Shown here piece by piece: positions 4,119-7,241 of a DNA stretch of 7,241 nt. The DNA comes from Deferribacteres bacterium JdFR-76 (GTDB taxonomy: Bacteria; Zhuqueibacterota; JdFR-76). Each line of letters opens with the position of its first letter. Position 1 is the stretch's first letter. Under the pieces are notes generated by a model. The model was not told the origin of the DNA and made no database searches. It saw nothing but the letters and a program-made list of their open reading frames with translations. The stretch lies in the NCBI GenBank assembly GCA_002011685.1, contig MTOL01000140.1:1-7241 (forward strand). Reading direction: 5' to 3'. A program made the position numbers and the translations under genes.

Positions 4119-6518
4119 ATGAAATGCCAAAATTTTATTACCAAAAGCATGGCTATTATGGCCATATTTTTCATTTTGGCGGGATATTATCAAACAGGTT
4201 ATTCCCAAAGCACGACTGTGGTAACAATTGAACTTGTCGATAGTTATGGAAATCCGATTGACGGCGCAAAAGTAATGTATAAAGGTGGGCCGATAAGTCC
4301 AGGTACATGGTTTCTTTTCGGATACACAGGAAATGATGGATCTGGAACTGGAAGTGTGTCAAGAGAATTAGTTTCCGGATATGACTACTTTTTCCGAGTA
4401 GAATATAATATGACACACGATGTTAAATCTGAATTCATTGGTTCAAGTCCGATGAAGCTTAGATTTCAAACTTCAAAAATTACTGTCGAATTAAAATCAT
4501 CTGAGGGCGTTGGCATAAGCGGTGCTAAAGTAAAATACAGGGGATCAATAAGTTCAGGAACGTGGTTTTTATTTGGATGGACTGGATCGGATGGAAAAGT
4601 TTCTAAGGAACTTTTTCCCGGAAACTGGTGGTTCAGGGTTGAGTATAATCAAGGATATTCTGTAAAACAGCAATTTGTCAACAACGGTTCAATCGTCTCA
4701 TTCCATACAACAAAAGTAACTATTCTTAATAAAGGAATTATAAAATACAAAGGTAGAATTAGCACTGGTACATGGTTCACGTACCACAAGCCATTTATGG
4801 ACATGATGCCCGGTACATATACTTTTAACATCAACGGTGCAATTATTCAGATAGATATTAATGGAAAAAATCTTATCGGAGGCATACTGACTTTATTAGA
4901 CCACAATGGAAATGGTTTGGCCGGGGGGAAAGCAAAATGGGCAGATGGATCATGGCATTCTATACCAGGTCAAACGGATGAAAATGGTCGTTTATGGTTC
5001 ACTGTGAGCAATCCAAACTTTGTAAAAATTGCTATGACATACAATCAAGGCACAGTTCAGCAATATAGAAATGACCTCGAATCAACGAACTACACTTGGC
5101 GTACAGCATTGCTAAGAATAGAATTGAGAAATCATTCAAATGAACTAATTAAAGAAAATCCAGGTGGACGAGTTGACCAAGGAGGATGGTTTTGGCAACA
5201 TCATGGTTACACAGGAATAAGGGGATTTGTTGATGTAGAACTTTTTCCGAGAAAATCGCCATATAAATTTAAAATGACTTATAATTATATCTCCCAGATC
5301 AAATACGTTACAATATCAGAAGAGATGAACACTCTTACATTTCAAACAGGAAGGCTAACGCTTCATTTTAGCGGAGATATTGTTTATGCAGCGGGAGCTT
5401 GGAGAAAATTTAAAAAGCCTTCAATGGAATTATTACCCGTCAAGAATCTCAGGGTGAGATTCTTCGGATGTGTACTCAAATATAACATTAGCTCTGGAGA
5501 TAATATTGAAAAAAGTATCATCGTAGCATATCTCCAAGACCATCGCAAACGCGGTTTAAAAGGCGGATATACTAGTTATGCAATTGGCGGCAAATGGTTA
5601 GGTTCTTTAGGCACTACTGGGACAAACGGTAAAGTATGTAAAGATTTTGATGGCAAATTGGAATACGTAAAAGTAAGGATGACTTATAATCAAGCTTCAG
5701 TTGAAAAAGTGCAGTATCAGCCTACAAATTCGATTTACATATTTAAGACGGTTAGAGCAACCATAAAAGTTATAAATCATATAGCACAAGGAATTCCTGG
5801 GGTACCTATTTCTCAAGGAGGGAGATATTGGCAATACCACGGCACAACCAATAGTAAAGGGGAGCTCTACTTAGAACTCTTTCCCGGAAAAAATTATAAA
5901 TTCAAAGCGAGCCTTAATGGAAGTTATGAAATCAAATGGTTCTATGTCCCAGGTGCAATCGTTTTTCAAACTGGACTGGTAAAAAGAGACAATGTATATA
6001 CCGGGTCAGTCAAAGCATCAATCGGAGGAAGTTGGAGATATTACTGGCCATCTCCTGGATCAAGTGCAGAGCTATTTCCAGGTATTTATAAATTCGTTTA
6101 TACCCCAGATCCCGGTCAAGGAACGACGGAATGGGTAACAGTAAAAGTTGCCCAAGTAACAACAATTCCATTTGGAGGGACAAGCTTACCGAAACAGATG
6201 CTTATCGAAAATGAACAAAAAATTGTTTCACCAATCCCAAAAGAATATATCCTAAAACAAAATTATCCCAATCCATTTAATTCGGAAACAACTATACAGT
6301 TTGGTATTCCTGAAAATACACACGTAACAGTCGAAATATATTCCATTACAGGAAAAAAGGTGTCTACAATTCTGGATCAAAAATTAACAGCGGGTTATCA
6401 TAGAGTAGTTTGGAAAGGAACGAACGATTATGGATACACAATGCCTTCAGGAGTTTACATCTGCGTAATAAAAATGGGCAATAAGCAATTTTCAAACAGA
6501 TTAATTCTCGTCAGATAA
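4119..6518 (+). CDS. Large secreted beta-repeat protein with type IX secretion-type C-terminal sorting domain
   Basis: The 799-aa product begins with a signal peptide (residues 1 to about 29, cut near GYS/QS). Nine beta-rich Ig/CnaB-like units follow, arranged as three long-long-short triplets: 32-250, 256-466 and 467-687. After a linker, residues 708-799 form a Por-secretion/FlgD-like tail: NYPNPFNSETTIQF, VEIYSITGKKV, the AGYHRVVW strand and MPSGVYICVIK, ending RLILVR. In known systems this tail directs export through the type IX machinery to the outer surface. Repeat hallmarks are GTWFLFGYTGNDG, ELFPG-Y-F-R/K-V/M-YN and FQTG. There is no enzymatic motif, so a structural, adhesive or matrix role is most plausible but unproven. 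ATG 4119 is supported by GGAGG at 4105-4109, 9 nt upstream. It lies 180 nt after the PEP-CTERM paralog and is followed by a strong terminator. The gene is AT-rich like its neighbour. Confidence 0.88.
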   Translation: MKCQNFITKSMAIMAIFFILAGYYQTGYSQSTTVVTIELVDSYGNPIDGAKVMYKGGPISPGTWFLFGYTGNDGSGTGSVSRELVSGYDYFFRVEYNMTHDVKSEFIGSSPMKLRFQTSKITVELKSSEGVGISGAKVKYRGSISSGTWFLFGWTGSDGKVSKELFPGNWWFRVEYNQGYSVKQQFVNNGSIVSFHTTKVTILNKGIIKYKGRISTGTWFTYHKPFMDMMPGTYTFNINGAIIQIDINGKNLIGGILTLLDHNGNGLAGGKAKWADGSWHSIPGQTDENGRLWFTVSNPNFVKIAMTYNQGTVQQYRNDLESTNYTWRTALLRIELRNHSNELIKENPGGRVDQGGWFWQHHGYTGIRGFVDVELFPRKSPYKFKMTYNYISQIKYVTISEEMNTLTFQTGRLTLHFSGDIVYAAGAWRKFKKPSMELLPVKNLRVRFFGCVLKYNISSGDNIEKSIIVAYLQDHRKRGLKGGYTSYAIGGKWLGSLGTTGTNGKVCKDFDGKLEYVKVRMTYNQASVEKVQYQPTNSIYIFKTVRATIKVINHIAQGIPGVPISQGGRYWQYHGTTNSKGELYLELFPGKNYKFKASLNGSYEIKWFYVPGAIVFQTGLVKRDNVYTGSVKASIGGSWRYYWPSPGSSAELFPGIYKFVYTPDPGQGTTEWVTVKVAQVTTIPFGGTSLPKQMLIENEQKIVSPIPKEYILKQNYPNPFNSETTIQFGIPENTHVTVEIYSITGKKVSTILDQKLTAGYHRVVWKGTNDYGYTMPSGVYICVIKMGNKQFSNRLILVR
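4212..4868 (+). repeat. Repeat triplet 1 of the large protein
   Basis: This codes for residues 32-250: long units 32-119 and 120-198, then short unit 199-250 (STGTWFTYHKPFMDMMPGTY). The two long units share an almost identical GTWFLFGY/WTG core and VEYN, so they look like a more recent duplication than the others. Confidence 0.7.
4884..5516 (+). repeat. Repeat triplet 2 of the large protein
   Basis: This codes for residues 256-466: long units 256-330 (DHNGNGLAGGKAKW, TDENG, MTYNQ) and 331-411 (DQGGWFWQHHGYTG, KFKMTYNYISQIKY, FQTG), then short unit 412-466 (AAGAWRKFKKPSMELLP). The second long unit and the short unit most resemble the matching positions of the PEP-CTERM protein. Confidence 0.7.
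5517..6179 (+). repeat. Repeat triplet 3 of the large protein
   Basis: This codes for residues 467-687: long units 467-544 (DHRKRGLKGG, GTTGTNGKV, MTYNQ) and 545-619 (SQGGRYWQYHGTT, ELFPGKNYKFK, FQTG), then short unit 620-687 (GGSWRYYWPSPGSSAELFPGI), which is longer than the other short units. Confidence 0.7.
6240..6515 (+). other. Type IX secretion-type (FlgD-like) C-terminal sorting domain
   Basis: Residues 708-799 carry the standard blocks NYPNPFN, a V-x-I-Y-x-x-x-G-K-x-V strand, the AGYH-VVW strand, SGVY and a final hydrophobic-basic end. This form is common in Calditrichota, Ignavibacteria, KSB1 and related FCB bacteria. No type IX machinery gene is in the window. Confidence 0.85.
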
Positions 6519-6546
6519 ATAGGAAAAGTATCATAAAGTAAATCAT

Positions 6547-6579
6547 AATCCCCCTACTCAACGTAGGGGGATTTTTTTT
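6547..6579 (+). terminator. Strong intrinsic terminator after the large repeat protein
   Basis: An 11-bp perfect stem (6547-6557 with 6563-6573; core CCCCCTAC/GTAGGGGG) has a 5-nt loop TCAAC and runs into eight T (6572-6579). It ends plus-strand transcription of the repeat-protein unit 29 nt after the stop codon and separates it from the response-regulator gene. Confidence 0.93.
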
Positions 6580-6628
6580 GCAAAATTTTATAGAAGAATA
6601 TCAAAGACAGTAACTTTTATTTCTCTAA

Positions 6629-6647
6629 ACTCATGAACACCATGAGT
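6629..6647. repeat. Short inverted repeat ACTCATG/CATGAGT
   Basis: A perfect 7-bp inverted repeat (6629-6635 and 6641-6647) with a 5-nt centre AACAC lies between the terminator and the response-regulator promoter region. No T-run follows, so it is not a terminator. It may be a protein-binding dyad or chance. Confidence 0.4.
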
Positions 6648-6702
6648 CTAATAATTGAAGATTCATTTTTCAAAATATTCTCAAAATCTGCAAAGCAAAA
6701 AA

Positions 6703-6720
6703 TTCTGATTATAATCAGAA
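6703..6720. promoter_or_regulatory. 18-bp perfect palindrome upstream of the response regulator (candidate operator)
   Basis: TTCTGATTATAATCAGAA reads the same on both strands over all 18 bases. It ends 23 nt before the first candidate -35 element. Its half-site TGATTAT recurs as direct copies at 6725-6731 and 6751-6757. This suggests a homodimeric regulator site, but the DNA is very AT-rich and chance must be considered. Confidence 0.5.
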
Positions 6721-6743
6721 ATGATGATTATTTTAATTAATTG

Positions 6744-6778
6744 TTGAAATTGATTATACCATCTGTTATATATATAAA
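6744..6778 (+). promoter_or_regulatory. Overlapping sigma70-like promoters for the response-regulator gene
   Basis: Two pairs with exact 17-nt spacing overlap: TTGAAA (6744-6749) with TATATA (6767-6772), and TTGATT (6750-6755) with TATAAA (6773-6778). Either gives a leader of about 25-30 nt before ATG 6811. The third TGATTAT copy overlaps the second -35, so a factor binding there could block transcription. Confidence 0.45.
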
Positions 6779-6810
6779 CGAATATTAAGAATCTAAGATC
6801 TAATTTATAA

Positions 6811-7241
6811 ATGAGCTCATCTTCCAAAAATAATTCTCCCATATCCTCCCGGCCGATCCGCATTCTTGTGGTGGATGATGAGCCATCGGTTCGGGAATCG
6901 CTGGGCAAGTGGTTCCTTGAAAGCGGATTTCAGGTGGGTACCGCAAAAAACGCCCGGGAAGCCCTGGAAATGTTTGAAAAAAACACCTGGGACGTGGTTC
7001 TGCTGGATATCCGGATGCCGGGAATGGACGGCTTGGAACTGCAGGCCAAAATTCAAAAAAAGGATCCTGACACCATTATTGTGATCATTACCGCTTATGC
7101 CTCGGTGGACACCGCCATCCGGGCTTTGAAACAGGGTGCCTTCGACTATATTACCAAACCTTTCGATCTGCAGAACCTGGAACATCTAATCCGCAATGCG
7201 GTGGAACAGCGCCGTCTGAAAGTGGAAAACCGGCAGCTGAA
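6811..7241 (+). CDS. NtrC/AtoC-like response regulator, receiver domain and linker (3' end outside window)
   Basis: The 143 visible codons hold a complete receiver domain: acidic pair D22-D23 (ILVVDDEPSVRESL), phospho-acceptor D66 (VVLLDIRMPGMDG), T94 (IITAYASVDTA) and K116 (YITKPF). A charged helix, NAVEQRRLKVENRQL, continues to the edge. This linker and the AYASVDTAI...GAFDYITKPF wording are typical of sigma54-activating regulators (NtrC/AtoC/ZraR type). The AAA+ and Fis-type domains would lie beyond the window and are not seen; a different output domain cannot be excluded. ATG 6811 gives a Ser-rich 15-residue extension before the receiver and has no clear Shine-Dalgarno. Base composition returns to the GC-rich state from about residue 13. 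The partner kinase is not in view. Confidence 0.9.
   Translation, partial: MSSSSKNNSPISSRPIRILVVDDEPSVRESLGKWFLESGFQVGTAKNAREALEMFEKNTWDVVLLDIRMPGMDGLELQAKIQKKDPDTIIVIITAYASVDTAIRALKQGAFDYITKPFDLQNLEHLIRNAVEQRRLKVENRQL

Noticed and set aside
6817..7185. Minus-strand ORF of 122 aa under the response regulator
   Set aside because: The plus-strand frame has a complete receiver domain with all conserved residues; this is its shadow.

Overview
The window looks like a chromosomal piece of an FCB-group bacterium. The best guess is a Calditrichota/KSB1- or Ignavibacteria-like lineage. The main reason is the C-terminal sorting domain of the large secreted protein, whose NYPNPFN start and SGVY motif are typical of type IX secretion-type tails in that group. 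No ribosomal marker is present, so the placement is inference. No mobile element, integrase, tRNA or CRISPR array was found.

Left part (1-2821, minus strand, about 55-60% GC in the lines I counted). This is a compact housekeeping cluster for nucleic-acid processing. In transcription order it holds a sigma70-like promoter, a possible 20-residue leader ORF, an intrinsic-terminator-like hairpin, a C4 zinc-ribbon coiled-coil protein of the CdsZ/FlgZ family (TTG start), ribonuclease HI, the class A RNase P RNA (rnpB), and the first 354 codons of recJ, which runs off the left edge. The recJ frame is open to the edge and unbroken. Spacing is tight: 9 nt from zinc ribbon to RNase HI, 14 nt from RNase HI to rnpB, and about 31 nt from rnpB to recJ. 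No good rnpB promoter is visible, so co-transcription with later processing is likely.

Central part (about 2822-6810, plus strand, about one third GC). This is an AT-rich island with two secreted paralogs built from the same Ig/CnaB-like beta repeats. The first (264 aa) carries one long-long-short repeat triplet and ends in a textbook PEP-CTERM exosortase tail. A consensus-perfect sigma54 promoter (TGGCAT-N5-TTGCA) lies upstream of it. The second (799 aa) carries three such triplets and ends in a type IX secretion-type/FlgD-like sorting domain. It has its own sigma70-like promoter candidate and a strong intrinsic terminator. Closely related repeat modules thus appear to be sent to the surface by two different sorting machines under two kinds of promoter.

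Right edge (6811-7241, GC-rich again). The receiver domain and linker of an NtrC/AtoC-like response regulator begin here. The upstream DNA holds an 18-bp perfect palindrome, three direct TGATTAT copies and overlapping sigma70-like promoters. If the unseen part has the expected AAA+ and DNA-binding domains, this gene would be a sigma54 activator and so a candidate controller of the PEP-CTERM gene; that link is inference.
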